This document shows positions 30,856-40,478 of a stretch of DNA of 64,000 nt, one piece after another (positions within the stretch are counted from its first letter, which is position 1; every line of letters starts with the position of its first letter). The translations under genes and the position numbers were made by a program. The notes under the pieces were generated by a model. It was not told where the DNA came from. It was given only the letters and a program-made list of their open reading frames with translations, and made no database searches. This DNA comes from an uncultured Selenomonas sp. (GTDB lineage: Bacteria; Bacillota; Negativicutes; Selenomonadales; Selenomonadaceae), in the NCBI GenBank assembly GCA_934202005.1, contig CAKPXP010000005.1, forward strand, positions 35,872-99,871, written 5' to 3'.

Positions 30856-31557
30856 ATGGAATCTCTCTTTACCGGCATGTTCTCGCCGGAATGGTTCGCG
30901 GCCTTTACGAGCATCGTGCTCCTCGATCTCATCCTCTCGGGCGACAACGCCATCCTCATCGCGCTCGCCTGCAAGAACCTGCCGCCGCATCACCGGGGGC
31001 GCGCCATCCTCGTCGGCGGCATGGGCGCCGTCCTCATCCGCATCTGCTGCACGCTCTTCGCGACGGGACTGCTCGCCGCGCCCTACCTCGAGTTCATCGG
31101 CGGCGCGCTGCTCCTCTACATCGCGGTGAAGCTCCTCACCGATCACAAGGGCGGCAGTGAGGAGACGGGCGCGCAGCCGACGACCTTCTGGGCGGCCGTG
31201 CGCACGATCCTCATCGCCGACTTCATCATGAGCATCGACAACGTCCTCTCCCTCGCGGGCGTCGCGAACACCGTACCCGAGGGGAAATGGAGCCTCATCA
31301 TCTGCGGTCTCCTCGTCTCCATCCCCATCGTGCTCTGCGGCGCGCAGTTCTTCCTGCTGCTCATGAAGAAGATCCCCGCGCTCGTCTACGCGGGCGCGGC
31401 CATCCTCGCCTACACGGCCGCCGAGCTCATGACCGGCGACCGCGCGCTCGGCAGCTACCTCGCAGCCTACGCGCCGCTCTTAAAGGCACTCTTCATCGCC
31501 GGCGTCCTCGGCCTCGGCTACTGCCTCAACCGCCGGGACAAGCGGCAGGAAAGATAA
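30856..31557 (+). CDS. terC: TerC family integral membrane protein
   Basis: 233 aa, about seven TM helices. LLDLILSGDNAILIALACKN carries the acidic/Asn motif of the TerC/Alx family, repeated as LIADFIMSIDNVLSLAGVAN. Family members export or handle Mn2+, and some load Mn2+ onto secreted enzymes. The start ATG at 30856 follows AAAGGAG. The yybP-ykoY riboswitch upstream supports a manganese role. The stop TAA directly abuts a repeat that begins GGAACCGCTGATT. Confidence 0.92.
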   Translation: MESLFTGMFSPEWFAAFTSIVLLDLILSGDNAILIALACKNLPPHHRGRAILVGGMGAVLIRICCTLFATGLLAAPYLEFIGGALLLYIAVKLLTDHKGGSEETGAQPTTFWAAVRTILIADFIMSIDNVLSLAGVANTVPEGKWSLIICGLLVSIPIVLCGAQFFLLLMKKIPALVYAGAAILAYTAAELMTGDRALGSYLAAYAPLLKALFIAGVLGLGYCLNRRDKRQER

Positions 31558-31572
31558 GGAACCGCTGATTGA
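31558..31572 (+). repeat. GGAACC-end repeat, fragment after terC
   Basis: GGAACCGCTGATTGA begins at the base after the terC stop codon and matches the end of the 62.5-kb element. The sequence beyond about 31572 no longer matches, so this is an end fragment only. Confidence 0.55.
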
Positions 31573-31727
31573 TAGAGAAGCCAGGCATTCACTTAGCCTT
31601 CTGCTCAGGGGGCGTTCCATGCGTGGCCTGACAGCAGCCGTAAATTCCCCCTTCCCTTTTTCAGAAAAACTTGCTACACTATAAGTAAGTCAAAAAGTCA
31701 ATTAACCTTCACAAGGAGGCATCCATA

Positions 31728-32594
31728 ATGAATACGCTCAAGACTCTCATCCTCATGGCGCTGCTCACCGGCATCATGGTCGCCGTCGGCGGCTCGTTCG
31801 GCGGCACGAGCGGCGCGACCGTCATGCTCCTCATCTCGCTCGGCATGAACCTCTTCTCCTACTGGTTCAGCGCGCCGATGGTGCTGCGCGCCTACGGCGC
31901 CCAGGAAGTCACGCGCGCCGAGGCGCCGGAGCTCTACGGCATGGTCGAGCAGCTCGCGGCGAACGCGCATCTCCCGATGCCGAAGCTCTGCATCATCAAC
32001 AGCGACGTGCCGAACGCGTTCGCGACGGGGCGCAACCCCTCGCACGCTGCCGTCGCCGTCACGACGGGCATCATGCGCGTGCTCGACTACAACGAGCTCT
32101 CAGGTGTCCTCGGCCACGAGCTCACGCACGTCAAGAACCGCGACATCCTCATCTCGACGATTGCCGCGGCCATGGCGGGCGTCATCTCCTGGATCGCGAA
32201 CATCGCCCAGTGGGCTGCCATCTTCGGCGTCGGCCGCAGCGACGACGATGAGGAGGGCGGCGGCCTCCTCGGCAGCCTCGTCACCATCATCATCGCGCCG
32301 ATCGCCGCGTTCCTCATCCAGATGGCCATCTCCCGCAGCCGCGAGTACGCGGCGGACAAGGGCGGCGGCGAGGTCTGCGGCAACCCGGAATACCTCGCGA
32401 GCGCCCTCGCGAAGATCGACTACTACGCCAAGCACGCCCAGCCGCTCCCAGACGCCACGCCGGCCACGGCCCACATGTTCATCGTGAACCCCCTCGAGGG
32501 CGTCGGCAGCACCATCATGAACCTTTTCTCCACGCACCCCGCGACGGAGGACCGCATCGCCCGCCTGCACGCGCAGGCGCAGGCGCGGCGGTGA
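31728..32594 (+). CDS. htpX: Zinc metalloprotease HtpX
   Basis: 288 aa membrane M48 peptidase. Two N-terminal TM helices, active-site [12 protein letters not shown] near residue 130, third zinc ligand in [10 protein letters not shown], and C-terminal [13 protein letters not shown]. HtpX degrades misfolded inner-membrane proteins and is typically stress-induced. The start ATG at 31728 follows AAGGAGG. It stands alone, with a bidirectional terminator about 140 bp downstream. Confidence 0.96.
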   Translation: MNTLKTLILMALLTGIMVAVGGSFGGTSGATVMLLISLGMNLFSYWFSAPMVLRAYGAQEVTRAEAPELYGMVEQLAANAHLPMPKLCIINSDVPNAFATGRNPSHAAVAVTTGIMRVLDYNELSGVLGHELTHVKNRDILISTIAAAMAGVISWIANIAQWAAIFGVGRSDDDEEGGGLLGSLVTIIIAPIAAFLIQMAISRSREYAADKGGGEVCGNPEYLASALAKIDYYAKHAQPLPDATPATAHMFIVNPLEGVGSTIMNLFSTHPATEDRIARLHAQAQARR

Positions 32595-32636
32595 GGCAGA
32601 TCATGGCGGCTGGCGCGCCTGCATAGAAAACTCAAC

Positions 32637-32735
32637 GCACAAACGTCCACTTTGTGGACATTGTGCGCCCGCCCTTAGAGGATTTCCAACCAATCGCGTT
32701 GCGCCTGCGGCTTGCGCTCTTGGGGATTTACATAA
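32637..32735 (-). repeat. 99-bp intergenic repeat, copy A (inverted relative to copy B)
   Basis: Read on the minus strand it begins TTATGTAAATCCCCAAGAGC and ends near TTTGTGC. It matches 36930-37028 over 99 bp with about seven or eight differences, in opposite orientation. It contains the small palindrome GTCCACTTTGTGGAC. It lies between the htpX stop and a terminator. Confidence 0.9.
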
Positions 32736-32770
32736 AAAACACGCCATCTCCACGGAGATGGCGTGTTTTT
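32734..32770. terminator. Bidirectional terminator
   Basis: AAAAAACACGCCATCTCC and GGAGATGGCGTGTTTTT pair almost perfectly around a 3-nt loop. It can end htpX transcripts and the small minus-strand gene at 32841-33053. Confidence 0.9.
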
Positions 32771-32840
32771 CATTCGATCTGTCAGGCGACGCTTTTCGAT
32801 TTGCGCGGCGCGCGCAGGTGAGGCCTTTGCCGCCAGCGCC

Positions 32841-33053
32841 TCAGCCGAAGCATTTCCAGAGCAGGAAAAGCAAGACGGCGATGGCCGCGAGGGCTGCGAT
32901 CCAGCCGAGGTTCGTAAGCTCCGCCCAATCGTTGCGCCATTCTTTTTCCTCTTTCATTTGCAGGGAGCGCCGCATGGTATTATAGAGATGCTTGACGCGC
33001 TCCTGCCGCTCGTCGAACGGCTGCTTTTTTCTTTGCTCTTTTGTCTGATCCAT
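32841..33053 (-). CDS. Small membrane protein of unknown function
   Basis: 70 aa: a charged N-terminal helix rich in Lys, Glu and Arg (about 1-45), then one TM helix (LGWIAALAAIAVLLFLLWKC) at the C-terminus. The ATG at 33053 is preceded by GAGGTATGACAA. No family recognised; tail-anchored topology with the charged part in the cytoplasm is likely. It lies inside the segment bounded by the two 99-bp inverted repeats. Confidence 0.6.
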   Translation of the reverse strand: MDQTKEQRKKQPFDERQERVKHLYNTMRRSLQMKEEKEWRNDWAELTNLGWIAALAAIAVLLFLLWKCFG

Positions 33054-33382
33054 TTGTCATACCTCATTTCACTCCTATATAGATATCTGCTGGGCGGGCG
33101 GTACCCCCATACCGCTGTGCCGCCAGCATACGCCGCCGCAGGATCGCTGCTCTCTCTCGGCGTGCCGTGTCAGCGTTTTCCTGCGGAAGCGGTGGTCGCT
33201 TTTCGTTCCTATAGGGCTAGGACTACAGGATTCATCAGGAACACAGAGAACTTAAGTCCTATTATCTAGTATAGAAGACCATGGTTTTGAACCTATGAGA
33301 AAAAGATGGGAAAAAAGAAAACCTTTCTTCTTTCACAGAGGAAAAAGAAAGGTTGCCGTGTGTTTCAGATATTTCAGATGCT
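33054..33382. other. Spacer between small membrane protein and TadG-like gene
   Basis: No gene seen. The right end holds the terminator of the TadG-like gene (33318-33354). The rest is unremarkable, AT-rich from about 33210, and may hold the promoter of the small membrane protein. Confidence 0.5.
33318..33354 (-). terminator. Terminator of the TadG-like gene
   Basis: On the minus strand AACCTTTCTTTTTCC and GAAAGAAGAAAGGTT pair around a short loop and are followed by TTCTTTTTT, about 30 bp after the gene's stop. Confidence 0.75.
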
Positions 33383-34897
33383 TTAGATGCTTTCGAGTTT
33401 GACGGTCACCTGGGAAGTGGAGTTGAGATGCGGGAGATCCGGGTTGTTGGCATTGTTCTTCGTGAGGAAGGGGCCGGACTCGACGTCGTAGTCCTGGTTG
33501 TCGATGATGACGCGCTGGCCGACGACATTGGCGTAGATGCGGTCATAGGAGTCGAGCCATACCGTGCCCTCCGGCGCGTAGATGATGCCGCGGAACTTCG
33601 AGTAATTGTGCATGTGGATGTTGCCGTGGAGCGAGATGATGACAGCGTAGTTGTCGTGCGTCTGCCCATCGCCGTCGACGTCCTGGTACTGTTCGTTCAT
33701 ATCCCAGGCATGCAGCTTGTCGCCCGTGGTCGTCTTCTCCATATTGAGCTCGACGTCGCCGTTGACGATGATCACGCGGAACCGCTCCTGATCCGCTGTG
33801 AGGCCCGCCGAGTGCTTGTAGATGTTGTTGCTGTTGCACTGGACGCCGAGCGGATTGAGATCCTGCCCCCAGCGCAGGTTGCCGTTATAGTACGTCAGAC
33901 CGCCCGCGTCGAACTGATATTTCTGCGTCGCGGGCGTCGTATCGTCGCAGTACCAGCCCTTCTGCTCCGCCGCTGCAAGATTCGACGCGGAGAGCGCCTT
34001 GACCTTCTGGTAGAACGCGTAGAGATCGCTCGTCACGGGATTTGTGGGCGAAAACGAGATATCGATGGGCGGGTCGTTGACGCGCGTATTGTATTTCGAG
34101 TTCTTCGGCCCGGTCGCCGTGCCCTGCGGGTTCGCGAACATATCGTTGGTATCGTAGAGACTGCTCGTATCGATGCGCGAGATGCCGTCCTCGTTGATGC
34201 CGCTTGCGCCGTTCATCTGGAAATTGTACTCGCCGCCATTGTTGTTGTTGAGGCCGATGCGGCCGTTGCCGCCGATGTTGCCCGCGATCTTGTAGGGATT
34301 GTGCGGATTGCCCTTGAAGTTGACGGAGGCATCCTCCGGATTGTTCGCGGCTTGCGGGCTTTTCCCATCTTTCGCCGTCGTTGCCGCGCCGAACACCGTA
34401 TAGTCAAAATAGCCGCTGCCGCTGCCTGTGGCAGTGATGCGCGCGCGCGCAGCCGCGCTCACGTTCATGACCGAGAGATTCTTCACGCCGAGCAGATTGC
34501 CCACCGCGCCGAGGAAGATCATCGGCACGCGCTGGCGCAGATGGACATCGACGTGGTCGCCCTCGATCTGCGTCTCGACGTTGACCGTATCATTATCCGC
34601 CGGCACGGTGCTGCCCTTCGCGATGGTCTTCTGCGTGAGGTTCTTCTGCGTGAAACTGAGCACGCGGTTTTCCGTCGGCGAGACCTGCCGGTGTGTGTCG
34701 GCATACGTATGACCGCCCGCGAGCGCGGAGGCGTCCGCGGCGTTCTGCAGCGAGGATTTCACGAGATAGGCGTTGCCTATGTCGACGGTGAGGCCCGTCA
34801 GAGCGAGGATCATCGGCAGCGCGACCGCCGTGAGCATCAGCACGGCGGCGCGCTCGCCGCGCAGCGGCGCAAGGAATTTCCGGAAGAAGCCGTTCAC
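33383..34897 (-). CDS. TadG-like pilus/surface protein (first of two paralogues)
   Basis: 504 aa from a GTG at 34897 (AGGGGG, 9 nt spacing). One N-terminal TM segment (VLMLTAVALPMILALTGLTV) leads into DIGNAYLVKSSLQNAADASA, the hallmark of TadE/TadG-like Flp pilus assembly proteins. The rest is a large Asn/Gly/Thr-rich extracytoplasmic domain, with a C-terminal segment (SKFRGIIYAPEGTVWL) shared with the paralogue at 54904-56196. The product is probably anchored in the inner membrane and extends into the envelope. It is 10 kb away from the main Tad locus, with which it probably cooperates. Confidence 0.8.
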   Translation of the reverse strand: MNGFFRKFLAPLRGERAAVLMLTAVALPMILALTGLTVDIGNAYLVKSSLQNAADASALAGGHTYADTHRQVSPTENRVLSFTQKNLTQKTIAKGSTVPADNDTVNVETQIEGDHVDVHLRQRVPMIFLGAVGNLLGVKNLSVMNVSAAARARITATGSGSGYFDYTVFGAATTAKDGKSPQAANNPEDASVNFKGNPHNPYKIAGNIGGNGRIGLNNNNGGEYNFQMNGASGINEDGISRIDTSSLYDTNDMFANPQGTATGPKNSKYNTRVNDPPIDISFSPTNPVTSDLYAFYQKVKALSASNLAAAEQKGWYCDDTTPATQKYQFDAGGLTYYNGNLRWGQDLNPLGVQCNSNNIYKHSAGLTADQERFRVIIVNGDVELNMEKTTTGDKLHAWDMNEQYQDVDGDGQTHDNYAVIISLHGNIHMHNYSKFRGIIYAPEGTVWLDSYDRIYANVVGQRVIIDNQDYDVESGPFLTKNNANNPDLPHLNSTSQVTVKLESI

Positions 34898-35286
34898 TTT
34901 TCACATCCCCCTTGTCGAAAGACAGAAATCATTCGGTGCTGACTTTTTAGGGAAATCATAACAGTTCGCTTTTCGGAAAACAATCATTTGATAGTAAAAA
35001 GGTAGTAAATCCACAAACTGTAACGCGATACAAAAAAATAATATAGGAACCGCTGATGAAAGGAAGTGTTCAGGATTTACGCGGATGCGCTGTATCTCTC
35101 TGGGAGCCGCTGCGGGAAAGCGAAGCAGCTCCCTTTCCAAGCGGCGGAAAAGATTTAGCAGGTACGTCGCGCCCGCAATTTGTTAGTTGCAAAGAAAAAG
35201 AAAAAATGATATATTTTTCCACACAAACACGATATTTATGATATAATCGACTATATAGATACGAACAAAAAGAGGAGGAACATCTA
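34898..35286. other. Divergent spacer between TadG-like and AlbA_2 genes
   Basis: 389 bp, AT-rich near both genes, holding a repeat fragment at 35046-35106. A TATAAT at 35242-35247, 40 bp before the AlbA_2 start codon, is a likely -10 element without a good -35, which may indicate regulation by an activator. Confidence 0.5.
35046..35106 (+). repeat. GGAACC-end repeat, right-half fragment
   Basis: Starts GGAACCGCTGATGAAAGGAA and continues GGATTTACGCGGATGCGCTG then TATCTCTCTGGGAG, matching about 60 bp of the reverse complement of the 62521-62680 element's right half. The left half is absent. Confidence 0.75.
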
Positions 35287-36879
35287 ATGGATCAGCAAAT
35301 GCTCATCGGCAACGCGAAGGATGTCGAATATCAGGCAGAGGTAGCCGATGATTACATGGCATATATGAAGACGGTCATCGCCTTCGCCAACGGCGGCGGC
35401 GGACGCATGGTGTTCGGCGTGTCCGCGGACGGCAGAGAGGCGGTCGGCATCCCGCGCGAGAGCGTGTTCGAGCAGATGGACACCATCTCGAAGCGCATCC
35501 ACGAGAGCTGCGAGCCAGCCATCGAGCCGAATATGATGATCCAGTCGGCCGACGGCAAGGCGGTCATCCTCATGGACATCCCCGCTGGCACGAAAGGACC
35601 GTATTTTCTGAAAAATGAAAACGCGCTCCTCGGCACGTACATCCGCGAGGAACACGTGACGAAGCCGGCCGGCATCGAGATGCTCAAGAAGCTCATCATC
35701 GGCGGCAAGGAAGTCGCGTTCGACCAGCAGAAACTGCCCAATGTCGTGCTGCAGGATGACGAGATCCAGCACCTCTGCGACCAGATGCAGGACGTGGCGC
35801 TGCGCCGCGCGCTCACGCCGGAGCAGAAGCGCGCCGTGAACCCCATCACGAAGGAAACACTGAAGGAATGGAACATCATCGACGAGGAGGACGGCAAGAT
35901 CTACGCGACCAACGCCTATGCGCTGCTCACGAACCAGTGCAACCTCCCGCCGGTCATCCAGTGCGCCGTGTTCAAGACGGAGAACCGTTCCATCTTCCTC
36001 GACCGCCGCGAGATCCGCGGCACGGTACAGTCGCAGATGGAGCAGGCGTTCCAGTATATCCTCGAGAAGATCAACATGGGCGCGACGTTCGACGGCGCGT
36101 ACCGCGAGGATGTCTATGAGCTGCCGCCCGACAGCCTGCGCGAGCTCATCGCGAACGCGATCGTGCATCGGAGCTACACCGAGGCGGAGTCCATCCAGAT
36201 CGCGATCTTCCACGACCGCGTCGAGATCACCTCGCCGGGCGCGCTCCTGCGCGGCGTCACCATCAACAAGATGAAACAGGGCTGCTCCAAGGTGCGCAAC
36301 CGCTCCCTCGCGCAGGCCTTCGCCTATATGAATCTCATTGAGAAATGGGGCAGCGGCATCCCGCGCATCCTGCAGGAGTGCAGGGCATACGGCCTCGAGG
36401 AGCCGGAGATCATCGATTTCAACGGCGACGTGCGCGTCAACCTCTACCGCCGCAAGGCAGCAGAGCACCCGGCCGAGGAAAAAGCGCCCCAGGCCGCGCA
36501 GGAAAGCGCGCCGGCAGCTGCGCCGCAGCCGCAGCCAGCGCCGCAGCCAGCGCCGCAGCCAGCGTCGCAGCCAGCGCCAGAGCCGGCACCACAGCCAGCG
36601 TCAGAGCCGACGCCGCAGCCGACGCCAGAGCCGACGCCGCAGCCGGCGCCAGAGCCGAGCCATCAGGCAAAGCCGGAGCCGCAGCGCCCGTCGTGGCAGC
36701 CTGCCCCGCAGGAGGAACGGCCCGCCTACGCGCGGGAGAGCGCGCCGCAAAATGACGGCCTCCGCCCCTTCCCCTCGCAGCTCGCCGGCGACGACAGCCG
36801 CCGCTGGAACCCCTCGAGCACGACCCTCTCGAACGCGACCAGCCCGAAGAAACGCATGCTCCAGCCGAGCAAGAAGTGA
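35287..36879 (+). CDS. AlbA_2 / Schlafen-type regulator with GHKL-like domain and Pro-rich tail
   Basis: 530 aa, ATG at 35287 after AGAGGAGGAA. An AlbA_2 (Slfn AAA_4) domain at about 5-125 carries TVIAFANGGGGRMVFGVSAD; a RecG-C/HATPase_c_4-like domain at about 250-375 has LRELIANAIVHRSYTEAESI and MNLIEKWGSGIPRILQECRA. The tail (about 395-480) is a run of PQPAP/PEPTP repeats, with a basic C-terminus ending MLQPSKK. AlbA_2 proteins are usually described as transcriptional regulators or helicase-like and are frequent in mobile or defence regions. The Pro-rich tail is unusual for the family. Confidence 0.85.
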   Translation: MDQQMLIGNAKDVEYQAEVADDYMAYMKTVIAFANGGGGRMVFGVSADGREAVGIPRESVFEQMDTISKRIHESCEPAIEPNMMIQSADGKAVILMDIPAGTKGPYFLKNENALLGTYIREEHVTKPAGIEMLKKLIIGGKEVAFDQQKLPNVVLQDDEIQHLCDQMQDVALRRALTPEQKRAVNPITKETLKEWNIIDEEDGKIYATNAYALLTNQCNLPPVIQCAVFKTENRSIFLDRREIRGTVQSQMEQAFQYILEKINMGATFDGAYREDVYELPPDSLRELIANAIVHRSYTEAESIQIAIFHDRVEITSPGALLRGVTINKMKQGCSKVRNRSLAQAFAYMNLIEKWGSGIPRILQECRAYGLEEPEIIDFNGDVRVNLYRRKAAEHPAEEKAPQAAQESAPAAAPQPQPAPQPAPQPASQPAPEPAPQPASEPTPQPTPEPTPQPAPEPSHQAKPEPQRPSWQPAPQEERPAYARESAPQNDGLRPFPSQLAGDDSRRWNPSSTTLSNATSPKKRMLQPSKK

Positions 36880-36900
36880 CAGGAATCCAGCCGCTTACAA

Positions 36901-36926
36901 AATACCGCGCGATGCCGCGCGGTATT
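36901..36926. terminator. Terminator after the AlbA_2 gene
   Basis: AATACCGCGC-GATGCC-GCGCGGTATT followed by TTATT; 10-bp perfect stem. It directly abuts copy B of the 99-bp repeat. Confidence 0.85.
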
Positions 36927-36929
36927 TTA

Positions 36930-37028
36930 TTATGTAAATCCCCAAGAGCGCAAGCCGCAGGCGCCGCGCGATTGGCTGGAAATCCTCTAAGGGCGGGCGC
37001 ACAATGTCCACGAAGTAGATGTTTGTGC
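36930..37028 (+). repeat. 99-bp intergenic repeat, copy B
   Basis: Begins TTATGTAAATCCCCAAGAGC. Same sequence as the reverse complement of copy A at 32637-32735 with about seven or eight substitutions. It lies between the AlbA_2 terminator and the flavoprotein gene at 37167. Confidence 0.9.
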
Positions 37029-37166
37029 ATGTCTTTTTGTGCGAAAAATGTCATCATTGTCGGTTGTGAAAAACATAAAAATCTGCTATGATTATCTTTA
37101 GGTTAGAAATAAAGAGAAAAAGAGAAGCCTAGCAACAAGGGATAGAACGAGAGGTGCACAAGCAGT

Positions 37167-38732
37167 ATGAAAAAAGTCATCATCATCGGCGCGGGGCCGG
37201 CAGGACTCACGGCAGCGTACGCATTGCAGAAGGAATCAGACATCCAGCCCATCATCCTCGAGGCGGATGAGGTCGTCGGCGGCCTTTCCCGCACGGTGAA
37301 TTTCGGCGGAAACCGCATGGACATCGGCGGCCATCGCTTCTTCACGAAATGTCCGGAGGTGCAGGCGCTCTGGGAGGAGATCCTGCCCTACGCCTCGGCG
37401 CCTGCGTTCGATGACCGTCTGCTTGAAAGAGAGACTGAGACGCGCGCGGACGGCGCCGACCCGGAGACGGCGGACGCGGTGTTCCTCAACCGGCAGCGCA
37501 TCTCGCGCATTCTCTACCTGCACAAGTTCTTCGACTATCCCGTTTCCTTGAGCCTCTCGACCATCCGTAACCTCGGTTTTGCGCGCATGTGCGGCATCGG
37601 GGCGTCGTATTTTGCCTCCTGCGTCCACAAGCGCGAGGAAAAGACGCTCGAGGACTTCATGGTGAACAGGTTCGGGCGGCGGCTCTACGAGACGTTCTTC
37701 GAGGGCTACACGGAGAAGGTCTGGGGCCGCTCGCCGCGGCGCATCGGCGCGGACTGGGGCAGCCAGCGCATCAAGGGTATCTCGCTCGGCGCGGTGCTCG
37801 CGAATTTCTTCTCCCGCGCACTGCATCTCCATCCAAAGAAGGTCGAGACCTCTCTCATCGAGCGCTTTTCCTATCCGAAGCACGGCCCGGGGCAGTTCTA
37901 TGAGTGCCTCGCGGAAGAGGTAAGGCGCCGGGGCGGCGATATCCGCTTCGGCTGCCGCGTTGAGCAGCTCATAGGCGGCGCGGACGGCCGCATCGAGGCG
38001 GTCGTCTACCGCGCGCCGGACGGCAGCCGGCAGCGCCTTGCGGCGGATGCCGTGCTCTCGAGCATGCCGGTGAAAGATCTCTGTGCGGCGCTGCCGGAGG
38101 ACTGGCTCAGCGCTGAGGTGCGCGAGACGGCCGCCGCGCTCCCCTACCGCGATTTCATGACGGCAGGCCTCCTCGTCGACCGCCTCGAGCTCGTGAACGA
38201 GACGGCGCACAAGACGCTTGGCAACATCGTGCCCGACTGCTGGATCTACGTCCAGGAGCCGGAGGTGCAGCTCGGCCGGCTGCAGATTTTCAACAACTGG
38301 TCGCCCTACCTCGTGCGCGATCCGCTGCATACGGTCTGGATCGGGCTCGAGTATTTCTGCCAGGAGGGCGACGCGCTCTGGTCGATGGACGATGCCGCGT
38401 TCCTCCGTTTCGCCGAGGAGGAGCTCACGCGCATCGGCGTCATCCGTCCCGGCGCCGTGCGTGAGGGGCATGTCGTACGCATGCAGAAGGCGTACCCCGC
38501 CTACTATGGCAGCTACCGCGATTTCCCCACCGTGCGCGCGGCGCTCGACCGCGTGCCGAATCTCTACTGCATCGGCCGCAACGGCCAGCACCGCTACAAC
38601 AATATGGATCACTCCATGCTCACGGGCCTGCGCGCGGCCGAGCTCCTGCGCGCGGGCAGCGAGGATAAGACGGCGCTCTGGGAGGTCAATACGGAGCAGG
38701 CGTATCAGGAGACGCAGGAGGCGGCGGAATGA
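37167..38732 (+). CDS. FAD-dependent oxidoreductase, UDP-galactopyranose mutase-like
   Basis: 521 aa. N-terminal dinucleotide fold [17 protein letters not shown] (about 5-21), then [20 protein letters not shown] and [19 protein letters not shown]. The C-terminal FAD-contact region is [20 protein letters not shown] with a Gly-rich turn. The layout matches Glf-like and amine-oxidase flavoproteins of polysaccharide loci; such proteins remodel or oxidise NDP-sugars. It overlaps the next gene by 4 bp, so it is coupled to the three membrane proteins that follow. The exact substrate is unknown. Confidence 0.82.
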   Translation: MKKVIIIGAGPAGLTAAYALQKESDIQPIILEADEVVGGLSRTVNFGGNRMDIGGHRFFTKCPEVQALWEEILPYASAPAFDDRLLERETETRADGADPETADAVFLNRQRISRILYLHKFFDYPVSLSLSTIRNLGFARMCGIGASYFASCVHKREEKTLEDFMVNRFGRRLYETFFEGYTEKVWGRSPRRIGADWGSQRIKGISLGAVLANFFSRALHLHPKKVETSLIERFSYPKHGPGQFYECLAEEVRRRGGDIRFGCRVEQLIGGADGRIEAVVYRAPDGSRQRLAADAVLSSMPVKDLCAALPEDWLSAEVRETAAALPYRDFMTAGLLVDRLELVNETAHKTLGNIVPDCWIYVQEPEVQLGRLQIFNNWSPYLVRDPLHTVWIGLEYFCQEGDALWSMDDAAFLRFAEEELTRIGVIRPGAVREGHVVRMQKAYPAYYGSYRDFPTVRAALDRVPNLYCIGRNGQHRYNNMDHSMLTGLRAAELLRAGSEDKTALWEVNTEQAYQETQEAAE

Positions 38733-40417
38733 GGACAGTCTATGCGACACTCGGCCTCGTTTTCGTCCTGCTCATGCTCAATTTCGGCAACGGTGTGAAC
38801 AGCGACGCTTGGTTCCTGCTGAATCATGGGCGCTATGTCGCCTCGTTCGGTATCCCGCATGTCGAGCCGTTCACGCTGCACGAGGGCTTTCACTTCGTCA
38901 TGCAGCAATGGCTGTTCGCCTGGCTGCTCTGGCAGATCTACGCGCACGCGGGCAGCTGGGGCCTCGTGGCCTTCTCCTGGGCAGCGGGTGCGGCGATTCT
39001 CTTCGCCTACTGCCGCCTCCAGATCCTCGTGAGCGCCGGAAATAGGAAACTTGCTTGTCTGCTCACGGGCCTCGTCGGCCTGCCCATCTGCCTGCTCTTC
39101 GCCAGCCAGCGACCGCAGGTTGCTTCAGCGCTCATCTTCCTCGCGGAAATCTATCTGCTCGAGCGGTATAGAGCGCGGCTGACGCGCGCGCTGCCTCTGG
39201 CCTTTTTCGCGCTCTCCGCGCTGCTCGTCAATCTGCACGCGGCGATGTGGCCGATGATGCTCGTGTTTTTGCTGCCGTATCTTGCGGAAACGCTGTTCGG
39301 CGGGCGATTTTCCTGGTGCGAGCAGACGTTCCTCTGGTCGCCGCGCCACCTGCTCGTGCTCCTCGCGGCCGTCTTCCTCGGCGGCTTCTGTGGCCCCTAC
39401 GGCAGCGAGGCGATGGTCTATACGCTGCATTCCTACGGCTATGCGGAGATCAACCAGCATGTCCAGGAGATGTCCCCCCTCTCCCTGCACGTGAGCCTTC
39501 TCGGCATCTGCCTGCTCAGCATGTTCGTCTTGACGGCTGTCTACGCGCGCAGGAAGATGCCGCTGCGCTATCTCCTGCTCGCAGTTGGCATGGGGCTCAT
39601 GGCGCTCATGGCCGTGCGCAGCGTGTTTCTCTACTTGCTGTTCGGCACGCTGCCGCTCGGCTATGTCTTTCGTGATTGGCAGGAGAAGCAGGGCAGCGTC
39701 AAGTGGCGTCAGGCCTGCGGCCAGATGCTGCTGCTCGCCGTGCTCATCCTCTTTGTGGATGGCATACTGCTCTACATGAGTCCGGCACTCGAGGAACCGC
39801 GGCGCACCCTGCTCTATGCGGCGCTGCCGCTGCTGCTCGTGGCCGTTCTGCTCGCGGCGCGTGATTTCCGTCGCCGACGCTGTGATACTCTGCGTCTGGA
39901 AGAGGGGCGCAGGCGTCTGCTACTCGCGCTGCTGGCGCTCTTCACGCTGCCGCTCTGCATCTGCTTCACGCGGCCGCCGGACGCCGTGCCGCTCAGTCTC
40001 GCGCGCAGCGTGGATGTCCTGAGCACGCTCGGCCCCGCGGAGGACATGCGGCTCTATACGGAATACGTGTATGGGAACTACTGCGAGTTTCGCGGCTACC
40101 GCTGCTACATCGACGCGCGCGCGGAGGTCTTCCTGCCCGCGCTGAACCATCAGAAGAACGTGCTGAAGGAGTGGGAGGATGTCTGTTCAGGGCGCATCGA
40201 CTACCATGCACTGCAGCAGAGGTACCATTTCACGCATTTCGCCGTGACGGAGGGAGATGTCCTCTACACCTACCTCGCCTTCGATCCGGACTACGCGCTG
40301 GTCTGGGACAGCGAGGCGGATGATGCCATCCCGGAGGATATGAAGAAAGCGGAGAAGAAGCTCCGCATTTACGCCTATCGCCCGGCGGAAAACTCCTCCG
40401 CGGCGCCGCGGGACTGA
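38729..40417 (+). CDS. Polytopic membrane protein, GT-C-like, paralogue 1 of 3
   Basis: 562 aa with about ten TM helices and a soluble C-terminal domain (about 420-560). Near the N-terminus, [20 protein letters not shown] followed by [20 protein letters not shown] resembles the first periplasmic loop of GT-C glycosyltransferases (an acidic residue after TM1, then a His/Trp-rich stretch). The central [20 protein letters not shown] is shared by all three paralogues. The C-terminal domain contains [20 protein letters not shown]. Inference: transfers sugars from lipid-linked donors to a surface polymer or protein. It overlaps the upstream flavoprotein gene (ATGA). Confidence 0.75.
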   Translation: MRTVYATLGLVFVLLMLNFGNGVNSDAWFLLNHGRYVASFGIPHVEPFTLHEGFHFVMQQWLFAWLLWQIYAHAGSWGLVAFSWAAGAAILFAYCRLQILVSAGNRKLACLLTGLVGLPICLLFASQRPQVASALIFLAEIYLLERYRARLTRALPLAFFALSALLVNLHAAMWPMMLVFLLPYLAETLFGGRFSWCEQTFLWSPRHLLVLLAAVFLGGFCGPYGSEAMVYTLHSYGYAEINQHVQEMSPLSLHVSLLGICLLSMFVLTAVYARRKMPLRYLLLAVGMGLMALMAVRSVFLYLLFGTLPLGYVFRDWQEKQGSVKWRQACGQMLLLAVLILFVDGILLYMSPALEEPRRTLLYAALPLLLVAVLLAARDFRRRRCDTLRLEEGRRRLLLALLALFTLPLCICFTRPPDAVPLSLARSVDVLSTLGPAEDMRLYTEYVYGNYCEFRGYRCYIDARAEVFLPALNHQKNVLKEWEDVCSGRIDYHALQQRYHFTHFAVTEGDVLYTYLAFDPDYALVWDSEADDAIPEDMKKAEKKLRIYAYRPAENSSAAPRD

Positions 40418-40478
40418 GGGGGCCCGCGCGGGCGCGGTGATGTGTTTTCGATAATCTACAAGGAGTGTGCCACCGGAT

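Noticed and set aside
36530..36660. CRISPR-like or minisatellite array
   Set aside because: The periodic DNA is in frame within the AlbA_2 gene and encodes PQPAP/PEPTP repeats; there are no spacers.
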